A stretch of DNA of 64,000 nt, taken from positions 992,001 through 1,056,000 of the forward strand of contig JAGFMI010000011.1 of the NCBI GenBank assembly GCA_021030905.1, read 5' to 3'. This document shows positions 32,291-46,168 of the stretch, in pieces (within the stretch, counting starts at the first letter, position 1; the number at the start of each line of letters is the position of its first letter). The DNA is from Pyrenula massariospora. Lineage: Eukaryota > Ascomycota > Eurotiomycetes > Pyrenulales > Pyrenulaceae. The translations under genes were made by a program, and so were the position numbers. Under the pieces are notes generated by a model that worked only from the letters and a program-made list of their open reading frames with translations, searched no databases and was not told the DNA's origin.

Positions 32291-32728
32291 AGTGAGGATT
32301 TTTGAAGCAGGTATGGGCTGTAGGGCCTTTAGGACCGGGGCCTGAGGGGAATTAATTTATAGAAATCGAGTAGGTCAAAGCCCGTGGATCCTGCATACCT
32401 GACACATGCACTTTCCTGTTCTGGACTAGCTGGTGGTTAGACTTTGATGCAGTTTAGGAGTAAAGATAATATCGATGTTCAATTCATATTTAGAAGATAT
32501 CATTCAATAGTTCATGTTCTACATAGCTTGTTTTACCTTTTAAAATATGCCATCAAGTGATCGTGTGTACACGGTGGAGCCGCTGAATAAAGGTGATATG
32601 TCCACCAGCAGTGGACGAATCAAGATAAGCTGTGAGGAATAATGCCTCCTTGAACCCAAGGAAATATCAAGACAATGGAGCACCAGTGACTGATCAAGGT
32701 AAGGATCATCATACTCTCTTGGATCACT
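32291..32728. other. Intergenic between amidase promoter and small hypothetical gene
   Basis: 438 bases; contains the amidase TATA-like string. Nothing else recognised. Confidence 0.45.
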
Positions 32729-33124
32729 TTACTTGATAGCACCACCCCCTTCCCAAGTCTGCGCAAGTTTCGCCCAGAATCCCTTATTCCCCTTCCTTTG
32801 CTCCTTCTCCATCTCCCACTTTAGATCTGGGTTGATGCCCTTCTTCCGCATCTTCTCCGCCTCCTCCTCGGAAAACCCGTGAGGCTCTTTCGGCACGTAC
32901 GGTCCTTTGTCCTTCGGCGTGTAACCCCATTTGGCGGCCACGTCTGGGAGAATTTCACCTGAGAGTGAGTACTGCTTCGGAGGTGGGGCTTCCTTGTCGT
33001 CTGAGTTCAAAGGTGCCGTTGACTTGTCATCGGCCGTCAAGATCGAGGACGCTTGGTCGTCCGGCTTCGTGGTGGAGGATGACTGGTCATCTGAGACATG
33101 GATCGTTGGGATCTTGTCGGACAT
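32729..33124 (-). CDS. Small conserved-looking fungal protein of unknown function
   Basis: 131 residues from the ATG at 33124 (MSDKIPTIHVSDDQ); an in-frame ATG four codons upstream is possible. The N-terminal half is Ser/Asp/Lys-rich and probably disordered (DDQASSILTADDKS). The C-terminal half is compact: WGYTPKDKGPYVPKEPHGFS, then EEAEKMRKKGINPDLKWEM and GFWAKLAQTWEGG. The GINPxLK...GFW pattern recurs in small hypothetical proteins of many filamentous ascomycetes, as far as I recall. No catalytic residues, signal peptide or membrane segment seen. Single exon. Function unknown. Confidence 0.65.
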   Translation of the reverse strand: MSDKIPTIHVSDDQSSSTTKPDDQASSILTADDKSTAPLNSDDKEAPPPKQYSLSGEILPDVAAKWGYTPKDKGPYVPKEPHGFSEEEAEKMRKKGINPDLKWEMEKEQRKGNKGFWAKLAQTWEGGGAIK

Positions 33125-33886
33125 GATGGGTAGCAAGATAGATCTAACAGTCGGATGGAAGGTAGAGGGAAGCAGCCAGAGCGACAGATCTCAATTCAAA
33201 CTTTATTCTAGCTAAATGGTGAGAGACCTGAGAGCGCCCCATATGGATCGTTTGTACGTCTCTTATACTGTGCAGCCGAGTAAGCCTTGGCTGACAGACT
33301 GGACGACTGTTCGTCTCATCATCCCGCTGCCCAGCCTTGGGGACCGGAAAGCTCTATGCGGAAAGCCGTAAAACTGTTGTGGGTAACAATGTGCTGGGAA
33401 CATGTTGCTGATTAGGCTTTGCAGAGTAATTTCTGAAACTCGAGTCAATCAGATAATCTGGGAAGGCAGATTCAACCCCACGTGGTCGAATGATGATCCG
33501 CCGGTCATGGGCGTGTGGATCAACTGCCTCTTGTCTGGTACGGGGTGGCCCCCCTTCCCGGCTGGGCACGACCTCTGTCCCCAAGCCTCGGGTGAGGGGC
33601 GGCACTTGGCCGATTTGCCATATTGACCTCAATTGTGGGGTAACTTTGGGGCTCTTCAAATATAGGTGGGTTTGAAGGTTCGCTCTTTGAAAGAGGATGC
33701 AATTAGCCACCATTTGCGGAATAATTGATAAGCATATCTATTGAGGCAGCAGTATTCATAAGATTTAGTTCGATGAAGCAAATGCCTTTCACCTAGGAAA
33801 TACCCCTCGTCCCTGCCTGCATCGCCCAACCCAACCCTCCTATTACCGTTTCTAATTCAGATCAATTCAGATCAGATATAATCAGA
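33125..33886. other. Intergenic interval
   Basis: About 760 bases; short overlapping frames on both strands with no recognisable domain. No gene supported. Confidence 0.45.
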
Positions 33887-35925
33887 TTAAACAGACGCCT
33901 CCGAGCCTTCCTCAGAACCCTCTCCAGAAATTCCCGAACATGGCTCCCCTCTACCATTACTCTTGCTCTCACTGTCTCCCCCCAGCCCCTTCCACACCGC
34001 CGCCCTTGACTCCATCCGCTTCTGACAGCGCCTTTCTCCAAACGTAAACCCTGTATACCCAGCCTCTCTCTCCTCCTGCAAGAGCTTGACGTACTCGCCT
34101 ACGCCGCCGAACCAACACAGGGGCTCCGGTGTCTTGTCGGGGATGTTGCCGCCCATGTACCTACACAGTTTTCACGAGTGAGTATCAGAACAGAAGATAA
34201 AAGGGTTATACATGGAGTGGGGCACAATCTCTAACATAATGGCGGCGTCAAAACAAAAAGGAGGAGAAAAGAAGAAATTGCAGAGCAAGTAAAAAGAAAA
34301 AGTTCAGAAACGTACCAACTCCTCCTCGTCCCCCCAAACAGCGTTCTTTGTGCCTCCCTTTCAACTCGTCTCTTCCACTCCCCTTCCTTCCCCACCCGAG
34401 CTTCCACCCGTTCCCACCCTTCTTCCCTCACGTATCTTATCAAATCTGCAATCCATTCCCCCTGGACCTCGGCCATGTGCGGCGTGATGCCCAGTGCGGT
34501 CGGCCCTTGCGGGCCTATGGGGAAGAAGAGGTTTGGGAAGGACGTCGTGCTGAGGCCGAGGTAGGTTTGGACGCCGGTGCGGAGAGGAAAAGGGGAAGAG
34601 GAGGTGGTGGCAGAGGTGGCAGAGGTAGAGGAGCGATCCCACTTCTCGGATAGCGAGGTGTTCTGCGTGCCGCGAATATCCATGCGCAGGAGGCTACCCG
34701 TTATGAAGTCGGAGCCCGTGGCATAGCAGAGTACGTCGCACTCGATCATACGCCCACTCGCCGTTTCCAGACCCGTCTCTGTGATGCGCGTGACGGGGTC
34801 GGCGCGCACGTCGATGAGGGAAACATTGTCGCGGTTGAAGGTTTCGAAGTACGTCGTCTCGAGCGAGGGTCGCTTTGTGCCGAACCAATGCGGCATCGTC
34901 GCTGGGGCCAGGATGCGCGCGGTATCCGGGTTGCGGATTCGTGGGAGGGTCTGAGCGCGCCAGAAGGCGTAGGCAGAAGCGTTCGCGTCCGAGTCGGTGA
35001 GTAGGTCGGGGTAGTTGCGGAACCAGAAGGAGAGGCCGCCATGGGACCAGAGGCGGTGGTAGAAGGCGGTGCGTTCGGCGGGGGTGTAAGAGTTGTATGG
35101 ACGTGGAGGTGAGGAGCCTGATAGCGCATTAACGCCGTGAGGCGTGAGGCGCGAGGCAAAGAGGTTGGGATAGGTTTTCTTAGCTTCGGCGCGGGACTCG
35201 TTAGTAAAGATGTGCTGGCACAGCGGGGTGGCGATGTTAGGGGTGCGTTGGAAGACAGTGAGGTGCTTGACGAGGGGAGCGGCGGCTTCGATAATCTGGA
35301 GGCCCGAGGCGCCAGTGCCTATGACGACAAGGCTTTTACCGGCAAGAGAGAGGGATGTTGGCCAGCGGGACGAGTGGAAGGCAAGACCGTTGAAGGTAGA
35401 GGAGCCGGGGATGCCGGGGATGTAGGGGACGGTAGAGTAACCAGAGCAGGGGATGAAAAACTGCGCCGTAGCCAGAGTCGCGCTATGGTTCGAGATCGTC
35501 CAGCGTCCTGTGCTGTCATTCCAGTGCGCAGTAGTGACCACCGTATTGAAGAGGATGTGTTTACGTAAGTCCAATTTGTCACAGACCCAGGATAGATAGC
35601 GTCCAATCTCTTCACGGCTGGGAAAGCGCCGTGTCCAGTTCCATTCGTTCCAGAGGTCGGGCATACTGAACTCGTAGAAGGGCAGCTCTGTGTCGACACG
35701 ACATCCGGGGTATTTAGTGTAGTGCCAGACGCCTCCCACTTCGCCGTAAGATTCAATGAGGAGCACACGGAGACCGAGCGATTTGAGCTTGTGTAGAGTC
35801 CATATGCCGGCCCAGCTGGCTCCGACGATGAGGGCATCGACATCCTTTGCGTAGGAAAGCGGTACCGCATCACTGGCATCTTTGGCTAATGTTTTCGTCG
35901 TGTCAGATAATACTTCAGGCATCAT
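33887..35925 (-). CDS. Type I Baeyer-Villiger-like flavin monooxygenase
   Basis: Two exons: 34316-35925 and 33887-34160, joined in phase 2 (donor GTACGT, acceptor GTGTAG) across SW-YMGGNIP; 627 residues. Features in order: first Rossmann motif LIVGASWAGIW (GASWAG, residues 35-40); BVMO fingerprint FNGLAFHSSRWP (178-189), matching FxGxxxHxxxW[P/D]; second, NADPH-binding Rossmann motif VVIGTGASGLQ (residues 200-210); ATG motif CYATGSDF; and the C-terminal SWYMGGNIPDK segment typical of cyclohexanone-monooxygenase-like proteins. These enzymes insert oxygen next to a carbonyl using NADPH and O2. The second ATG (two codons in a row) also could serve as start. It is divergent from the nitronate monooxygenase gene 1.6 kb away. 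Substrate unknown. The last ~40 residues are Gly/Ser/Glu-rich. Confidence 0.92.
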
Positions 35926-38695
<2,770 letters not shown>

Positions 38696-39320
38696 ACAAG
38701 AAATTAGAGTTTCTTACGGAATATGTTGCCAATTTCAAGTTCTCGGGGCGGAAACTCTATAAACACCAGACATTTTGTGGGTTGGTGCTTTCATTATAAG
38801 CATTCAAGTGTGCGCTGCTAGGTTTGTATCGTCTATTTTCTTGAAATTTTGCGCATATTTGCTTTCCGGACCTCTCAATTATCTTGTCCCACATCTGTGA
38901 CCAGCTAGACATTGTAATTGCGCTCGCAAAGGTTCGTGAATTGAGCCAGAACTCATCCCGATAACTTTCTCTTCTTTAAATTCGCTGGCCTTTCATTCTA
39001 TAACCTCGAACAAGGTTTCAAATGCATATTTGAACACGAACCATCCCAATTTCAAAACTTTTAGAGCAAAACCAGCAAGAATCGTCCTACAATCCCTTTC
39101 ATCGAACAAGGTCTCCTTGATCGATCATGTCGTCCTTTCATCTGTCGGCGTTCTCTTTGATCGGGTAATAAGCCCTTTGATCATTTTTCGGTCCACTTGG
39201 GCCGAGCATTAAGCTTCTCAACACCAATCTGTTCTCCCCGGCAGCCGTCGAATTCTCGGAGATTCGTAAGAAATTATTGTGACGACGCAAAAGAAGCTCC
39301 ATCTAATCACAATAACCTGA
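38696..39320. other. Intergenic interval
   Basis: About 620 bases, moderately AT-rich; no gene, repeat or RNA recognised. Confidence 0.45.
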
Positions 39321-39872
39321 ATGCCTTCACATCGGCCACGACCGAAGAGGGTCCGGTATGAGATGCCCATCGGGGACCGCATTTACTGCATCGACGAGCC
39401 GCTGCTCCCTTTCTATGACGTCGACCTTTCTGAATCTTCCGGCCCAAAAAGTGGCAGAAACGCTTATGGTACTTTTCAGGGCCTAGAGAAGTCGCCCGGA
39501 TGGAGAAGACGATTTCTGGATCACCTAACGCTCGCCATTAATGTCGTCGTCATGTTGTTTTGTCTGACATTTATCGTCAGAATTGCTGGTGACAAGAATT
39601 TGGCAAGTTCTTTTCTTGGCCCGAGGAATGCCACAGGGATTGGTATTCAGAACGACACCTTGGTATTGCGAACGAACGAAATACCCACGATCATTGATCG
39701 TTATGAGGAGATGTTATTGCCGATAGAAATCATTCAAGGTCAGGAGGACACAAGAGACCAAGAACCAACAGGTTGGCTTAGCCTGAATGCTGTGATTGGG
39801 AAGATACGGGATTATCGAGACTGGGGAGTTGCGGAGGGGGCTTTTGGACAGAAGACCGGAAAGGGATCATAA
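39321..39872 (+). CDS. Hypothetical single-pass membrane protein
   Basis: 183 residues from an ATG at 39321 (MPSHRPRPKRVRYEMPIGDR). A basic N-terminus of about 70 residues is followed by one clear transmembrane segment (LTLAINVVVMLFCLTFIVRI, near residues 73-92) with arginines just before it. A roughly 90-residue mostly acidic tail follows, with two N-glycosylation sequons (NATG, NDTL). This suggests a type II orientation with the tail luminal or outside. There is no recognised domain. It lies just upstream of HID1 on the same strand. The clean architecture makes it likely real, but the function is unknown. Confidence 0.6.
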   Translation: MPSHRPRPKRVRYEMPIGDRIYCIDEPLLPFYDVDLSESSGPKSGRNAYGTFQGLEKSPGWRRRFLDHLTLAINVVVMLFCLTFIVRIAGDKNLASSFLGPRNATGIGIQNDTLVLRTNEIPTIIDRYEEMLLPIEIIQGQEDTRDQEPTGWLSLNAVIGKIRDYRDWGVAEGAFGQKTGKGS

Positions 39873-40422
39873 GTTGCTATGCGAAAACGTCCACTTTAGC
39901 TGTCCACGCTGATGGGTATCAGCCGCTGGTCCACATTGCGCCGTTTTCTTTTCCTATGTATGATTAAATTCCAGATGGATAGATTGTCCGAAAAATCATT
40001 TAAAGAGCATCATTTACCCCTTTGGCTTATCTTGCGCCTTGTAGAAGCTAAAATAAGATGTTAAAAGAATCGAATCCTAGAGGTACATTGGAGTGTAGCG
40101 ATGCTTGCAATTGTGTACCGCTTTAAAATGCTTTAAGATGGACTTGTAAGTCTAATAATGTTTCGAACGCTACTAATACTGTCTAAGCCCCTGAACATCG
40201 TTTACTTAAAGCATGGTGCGGCTCGGGAAGCCCTTTGCGGGGACGCGATCAGCCAGGGTCCGCAGCGACGTCAGTGGGTCGCTTTTTCCAGACATGCTGT
40301 ACTGAGCGGAAGCAATACAGGAACCCATCAACAAAGTTCAGCTCTTTCTACGAACAACCTGTCAGCCGACGAGCTTCAGCCCTGGGACTGGCTATTAAGT
40401 TGAGCAGAGGCAACGAGGGGCC
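39873..40422. other. Intergenic interval upstream of HID1
   Basis: 550 bases, presumably holding the HID1 promoter and the 3' end of the small membrane-protein gene. Open frames here are not convincing. Confidence 0.45.
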
Positions 40423-43376
40423 ATGGGGGCTTCTGAGTCCAAGCTCGTCTTCAAGCAAGGGATCTTCAAACTCTCGGAGGACAGACAGATTCCAGCAAAC
40501 GATCCATATTGGACTGGTGTATGTGATTTTTACTTATTTGAAAAGCCCGTGCTAACCGAGAATCTAGTTTTGGGAATTACCGGAATCTGTCGAAGATGTC
40601 TTCAGCTTATTCTCCCCAGCTGACATACGGCGAACCCGCGATAACGCCCTTCCAAATCTCGAAACCCTAATCCTTGCCGTCACTTCACGACTGAATGTGC
40701 TCAAGAGCCATCCTTCTTTCCCAGACCCTGAGCTAGCACCCGACCGGGATGCTCTCAACTGCATCCGCGTTCTCACAAGAATCCTGCCATTCATTTACGA
40801 AGCGGATCACCTTTCGGAATGGGAAGATAGATTCTTTTGGGGAGTAAGGCGAAGGAAGACCAGACAAGCCCAAGTAGCAACCGAGGTAATTTTCGACGAA
40901 GCTCGCGACAAGGAGGCAACGACTCCAAAACCAGAAGACGAAGATTATGAAGAAGTCAAGCCACTAGCTGAGGAGGTCATAGACACCTTAACTGACTTGC
41001 TTTTCTTTACTGGATTCACAATTCCTCTACTTCCGAATGCAAAGAGCAAAGTATCATACGCGATTTGGCAGAGTGGTGTTGGATGCAAGACGTCGATCGG
41101 CTCCAACAAAGACTTGGAGAGCAATCGATGTGAAGTGTTGCGGCTGCTCCTGACATTGACCAGCAAGTCCATGTACATCCCGTCAAATCTGCTGCCAGTT
41201 CAAGGCGTTAAGGCTATAACCTACCTAGCAACATGTCCTGAGAAGCAGATAGTGCTGTCAATTCTCTGCTCTCTTCTCAACACAACAATAAAATACAATA
41301 CATCTGCGTGGAAGCTGCCTTACGATCATGTAGTTTGGAAGGACCCAAAGCAAGCGTTGGTCGTCTACAGCCTACAATTTCTCTTGGTTGTACTCCTATA
41401 TCCGATACCAGAAGAAGGCCATGGTCCAGTGCCGAAGAATTACTACCGTCACTACTTTGGTCGCTTGCATCGACCTGAAGACTTCCAATTCCTTGCTGAG
41501 GGTATGACGAGGATCCTTAGTCAACCGGTTAGTACACTTCCGGAGACACGTTCGTGTTCACTTACATTTTCAGATGCAAGCGACGTCTTCTTATCTACCA
41601 GGAAGCCAGCAGTCTGTCAAGTGGGCACCAGAAATGATCATGCTTTTCTGGGAAGGTGTTCAATGCAACAAACGTTTTCGATCATTCATCATCGAGTCAA
41701 ACCGTGCCCATGATTTTGTCGTACTTTGCTTATTTTATGCAATCAACAACAAGTCAGAACCTTCGCAGCAGGGCCTTGTTCGGATGTGTGTCTTCGTCTT
41801 ACAAACTCTAAGCGTTGAAAAGACCTTTGGGCAGAAGCTGAATAAGAAATTCGACGCCCAAGATACTCTTCCGCCTTCGATTCGAATCAACAATTTTAGA
41901 GGCACTTACGCTGACTTTCTAATCCTTGTAAGTCTTGAACGCTCTCGATTTGGATGTGGAGCTGACCGGAGTTCTGAAAGTCCATCTACACCCTACTTAC
42001 GGGCAGTAAGAATAAATTAGAGGCAGTATATCCGGCCCTTCTTGCAATAATCAACAACGTTGCCCCATATGTTGAGCACAGTTCGCCGATGACAAGCTCG
42101 AAACTTTTACAATTATTCACATCCATGTCATCACCAAGCTTTCTCCTTGCCAATGAGACGAATCACAGCCTACTTCAGTCTCTGCTTCAGTCTTTGAACG
42201 CAATGGTCGAGCACCATTTTGCAGGTGAGCCCGCTGATGGTTGCAATATATCTGTGGCTTATTCATATTTAGACAACGTTAATCTCGTATATGCCATTCT
42301 GAAATCAAGGAAACGGTTCGAAGCTTTACGGGCCTTCACTCTTGAAAACGGTCAAGAGGAGATTGAGCGCGTTGCCCGTCGTCGGAAACAGATCCTCAGT
42401 GGAGAAACTGTATCCAGTCCTACGCGTACTGAATCTACTGAAAGCCATCGAAGCCCGCCTTCTCATTCTCATACTCTGTCGAATGTACCTGAAGAGGATG
42501 GCACCTTTACGATTGGTGGAGACGACTCTGATGAAGAAAATGACAATTATCATACGCCAGCAGCGTCCTCCCCATCATTGCAAGATTCACGAGCACCGTC
42601 CATTTCGTCAGAAGCCGACAGCAGTGTCCCTGTTCAGCTTCGTGGTATGTCCGAAAGAGCAAGAGGCAAAATGCCTGTGGGTTCGACGAACTTCTCCAGA
42701 CAGAATAGTACAACAAGCCTAAACAGTCACTCGGCGGCTTCAGCGAGAGGCAGCAACGCCTTCCTGCCCACCCCGCAATGGGTACGATTAGCACTCCTTG
42801 GTCTACATGATTATGCTGACCCTTATTTCTTGGCAGATTGAGAGCTGGCTCCCTGAACTCCCTCTTCATACGATACTAACCCTCATTCGTGCCATGGCTC
42901 CAAGCATGCCTGGCAATTCCGCACCTCATCGCAACTCCACAGGCTCTCCTCCGCCACGGAACCCCGAAACCTCTACCCACACTTTCGTCACTTCAATCCC
43001 CTCATTCGCCTCTCACCCCCTTATTTCTGCCTTCCTCTCCGATCCTTCCCCACCGTTAACGCATACGTTTGAATGGACGCCACTGTCCCTCGGCTGGTAC
43101 GAGTCCCTACTATGGGGGTTGATATTCACCTCGGAAATGGTTGTTGGTAACCGGGCTAAGGCTGGTGGTTCTGCCGGAGCGGTTGGTGTGTGGAACGGGA
43201 CGAATATCAGATTGTTTCAGGTACAGCATGGGAATGCCGAGGGACCCAGCCTCATGCGGCCAATGGGGGCTGTAGATGCGGTAGGAAATAACATTGCGCA
43301 GAAACTTGGGGGCTTGACATTTGGGAGGAGGACGAGTGGGGTGTCGCCAGAAGGAACAGCGGCGGCAAGGAGGTAA
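40423..43376 (+). CDS. HID1: HID1 family protein (dymeclin superfamily), Golgi/trafficking
   Basis: Six exons: 40423-40518, 40568-41527, 41574-41927, 41981-42224, 42273-42781, 42837-43376; 2703 bases, 900 residues, phases consistent throughout. The N-terminus MGASESKLVFKQGIFKL has Gly2 and Ser6 as in N-myristoylated HID1 (animal proteins begin MGS.DSKLNF). Further family hallmarks: YWTGVFWELPESVEDVF, SNRCEVLRLLLTLTSKSMY, LLNTTIKYN and FLILSIYTLLTGSKNKLEAVYPALL. A disordered Ser-rich insert (about residues 640-760) separates the N-terminal core from the conserved IESWLPELPLHTILTLI end. HID1 is a peripheral Golgi protein needed for dense-core vesicle and trans-Golgi sorting in animals, and fungal orthologues are presumed to act in secretion. 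This is a conserved housekeeping gene. Confidence 0.93.
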
Positions 43377-43974
43377 TAATTGGTAGGTGAAGTCGGGATG
43401 GACTGACAAGTTTTGATGTACGCACCGAGGGAATGACAGCATCTGTGGTTTCGGATATTATAGCAAGGCGTTCTGAAAGCCTGTCATTGTATGGAACAGT
43501 AAAAAAAGGGCAAGCAATCTCAATGAATTGAGATGGCAGGAATAGTACTTAATCAGTACCTAAATTTGAGCTTTCGCGCTGCGATGTACCAGCTCATCGG
43601 CCTCACGGATCTTTGAAACGTTTCCTGGGCTCCCATGTAGAAATGAGGTTTTTTAATTTATCGTTGAGAAAGTGAGTCAGGTACAAAGAATGCCTGGCTT
43701 TATGCTTTCTCCTCGACTTTTATCTTATTTTTCGGGAACCGGCTCAACCTAACGTAGGTTATGCAACGCCGCTTTGTACACAGCGAGAATGATTGCGTGA
43801 TTCGTTCTGCAGAAGCACGCCTTGCCTTATCTCCAGGCAGAACGGGTATAAGCTTATCAGATAATTTTTTGTGCGCCTGGTGAGATGAAAACTTGAAGCC
43901 TTGCACGATGAGCCGATCACCAGTCCTGCAGGTTGTTTGCGGTGATCTATGAAGCTGTATCTGTTTCGCGGAAT
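43377..43974. other. Intergenic interval upstream of the permease
   Basis: About 600 bases containing the permease promoter; no other gene supported. Confidence 0.45.
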
Positions 43975-45746
43975 ATGGACGTCGAAGACGGCGACTTTCC
44001 CGCCACAGCTGATGCTAACAAGCGCGTCGACGTAGAAGCAACTTCTCCCTCAACCCACTCTGAACGAAGTCTGGTCTCGCGAGACGATCATGAGGGCGAT
44101 TTTGTTACGAATAATGAGCAGCGAGACCTCGCTCGAGGCTTGCATCAGCGGCACATCAGCTTGATTGCCTTAGCAGGAGCTATTGTATTACCTACGCCCC
44201 TCAGCGCACTTTGGCTCCTAACAAACGTTAGGGCACTGGTCTATTCCTGGGTCTTGGAAGCTCAATCCAGACCGGCGGACCTTTGGGCGCTTTGCTTGGC
44301 TATGCTACGGTTGGCTTGATTGTCTGCGCTGTTCAATTCGCGTTGGGAGAGGTAACCGCCCTTCTGCCTGTGACGGGCTCGTTTGTTCGTCATGCAGAGT
44401 TTCTGGTCGACCCAGCGCTCGGCTTTGCTATCGGGTAAGTGATTCCAGTACTTTCTTTCCAAATTCAATATAACTGTCTTTCCAGATACAATATTGTCTA
44501 TGGGAACTGGCTATCAATTCCGGCCGAGATCTCGGCCATCTGTGTTCTATTTCAGTACTGGACCGATGTCAACTCTGCGGTCTGGATTATCATTGCTATA
44601 ATCTTGACCTTCATGGTTGGGATCGCTTTCATCGGCATATACGGCGAGGTCGAATTCTGGTTTGCGATTCTGAAAATTCTCCTGGTCATCTTCCTCATCA
44701 TTCTCGGTCTCGTCATTAGCTTGGGTGGCATTCCTGGCCACCAGAGAATCGGCTTTCGCTACTGGAGGAATCCAGGGCCGTTTGTCGAATATATTGCGAC
44801 AGGTCCCTGGGGACAATTCCTCGGGTTCTGGGCGGTCATGAGCAATGCGGTCTTTAGCTTTGCAGGCGTCGAGAGCGTTGCTATGGCAGCTGCAGAAACT
44901 CAAAACCCGCAGATTGCTATCCCAAATGCTTGCAAGAGAGTCTTCGCGAGAGTTTCACTCTTCTATATCCTTGCCGTTCTGGTTGTCGGAATGCTGGTAC
45001 CTAGTAACGACTCGCGTCTTGATGACCAATCGGGCACAGCCGCTCAAAGCCCCTTTGTCATTGCTGCTAGCGAGGCCGGCATCAAGGCTATCCCATCAGT
45101 TGTGAATGCAATTGTCATCACCTCGGCATGGTCCGCGTCAAATCAAGCTCTGCTTGCAGGAACTCGTGTACTCTACGGGCTTGCTCTAAAGGGACAGGCA
45201 CCGAAGATCTTCCTCAGGACAACAACCTGGGGTGTACCCTACGTCTGCGTCTTACTACAGACAGCATTCATGTTTCTGTCTTTCATGAGCTTATCCAATG
45301 GGGCGTTGACAGTGTTCTTTTGGTTTGTCAAATTAACAGCCGCCGGTGTCCTTGTCTCGTGGATAACGATCCTGACCAACCATCTGCGGCTCACGTTGGC
45401 CATGAAAAAGCAAGGTCTGCCCATGACGGCGCTGCCGTGGCACAATTCATGGACTATTTTCTCAACTCCAGTCGCACTGTTCATGTGCGTGGTCATTCTC
45501 CTCACCGGCGGCTTTTCGGTATTTACCAAAGGGAACTGGTCTGCAAGCAATTTTGTGTCTTCGTACCTGGATATTCCGCTTGTGCTTGCTGCGTATCTTC
45601 TCTGGAAGTTCGTTAAGAGAACAAAAGTTGTCGCTTTATCAGAGATACCGTTACAAGAAGCCTTAGACAATGTTGACCGGCACCCTGAGATCTCAAGTTC
45701 GAAGCAACGAACGTGGCTGAAGGCTTTGAACATACTGTGGGACTAG
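43975..45746 (+). pseudogene. APC-superfamily amino-acid permease with one-base frameshift
   Basis: Three exons: 43975-44184, 44232-44435, 44486-45746. The exon boundaries are convincing (I joined to GTGLFLGLGS; AIG joined to YNIVYGNW), yet the total is 1675 bases, one more than a multiple of three. The extra base is in exon 2: frame 1 encodes GEVTALLPVTGSFVRHAE, then a TTTT run (44400-44403), after which only the next frame gives LVDPALGFAIG. Without the extra T the product is about 557 residues with roughly 12 hydrophobic helices and the fungal amino-acid permease pattern (HISLIALAGAIGTGLFLG; NAVFSFAGVESVAMAAAET). Read as given, translation changes frame in the second helix pair and stops early in exon 3. 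Either a recent pseudogene or a sequencing/assembly error; the rest of the frame is intact. Substrate would be amino acids by family. Confidence 0.85.
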
Positions 45747-46168
45747 TCGGCTACAAGAAAGTGGCGCTGATCTACTCTGCATAATAGAACTTTTTACTTC
45801 ACACATCTAGAATGAGATGCGGTCTCGATGAAAGCGCTGCGATGAAAGTGGTATTTTGCATCTACATGCGGATAACTTTATCGAAATTATTTCAACAATC
45901 TCCGTCATAGTATACGTACAGGCAGCTCAGAAGCTGAGAGATATACTCCGACTTTACATCTGCTGAAGTTTTCCTCATTGTTAGCGCAAACATCAACGTC
46001 GAGGTTGCTTTAGAGGAGGTGTTTTGGATCATCCATGTTGGCTCCAAGACGGCAGGAAGGCATATTCGAGTGCTCATTCACAACGAAGCTCTACCACAAT
46101 GCGAATGCAATCGTCAGCCATTACGCTTTCAATCCAGATCTTCATACAAATTCAATCAAACAAAACAG
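45747..46168. other. Intergenic between convergent permease and questin oxidase-like genes
   Basis: 422 bases; no gene or repeat recognised. Confidence 0.45.
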
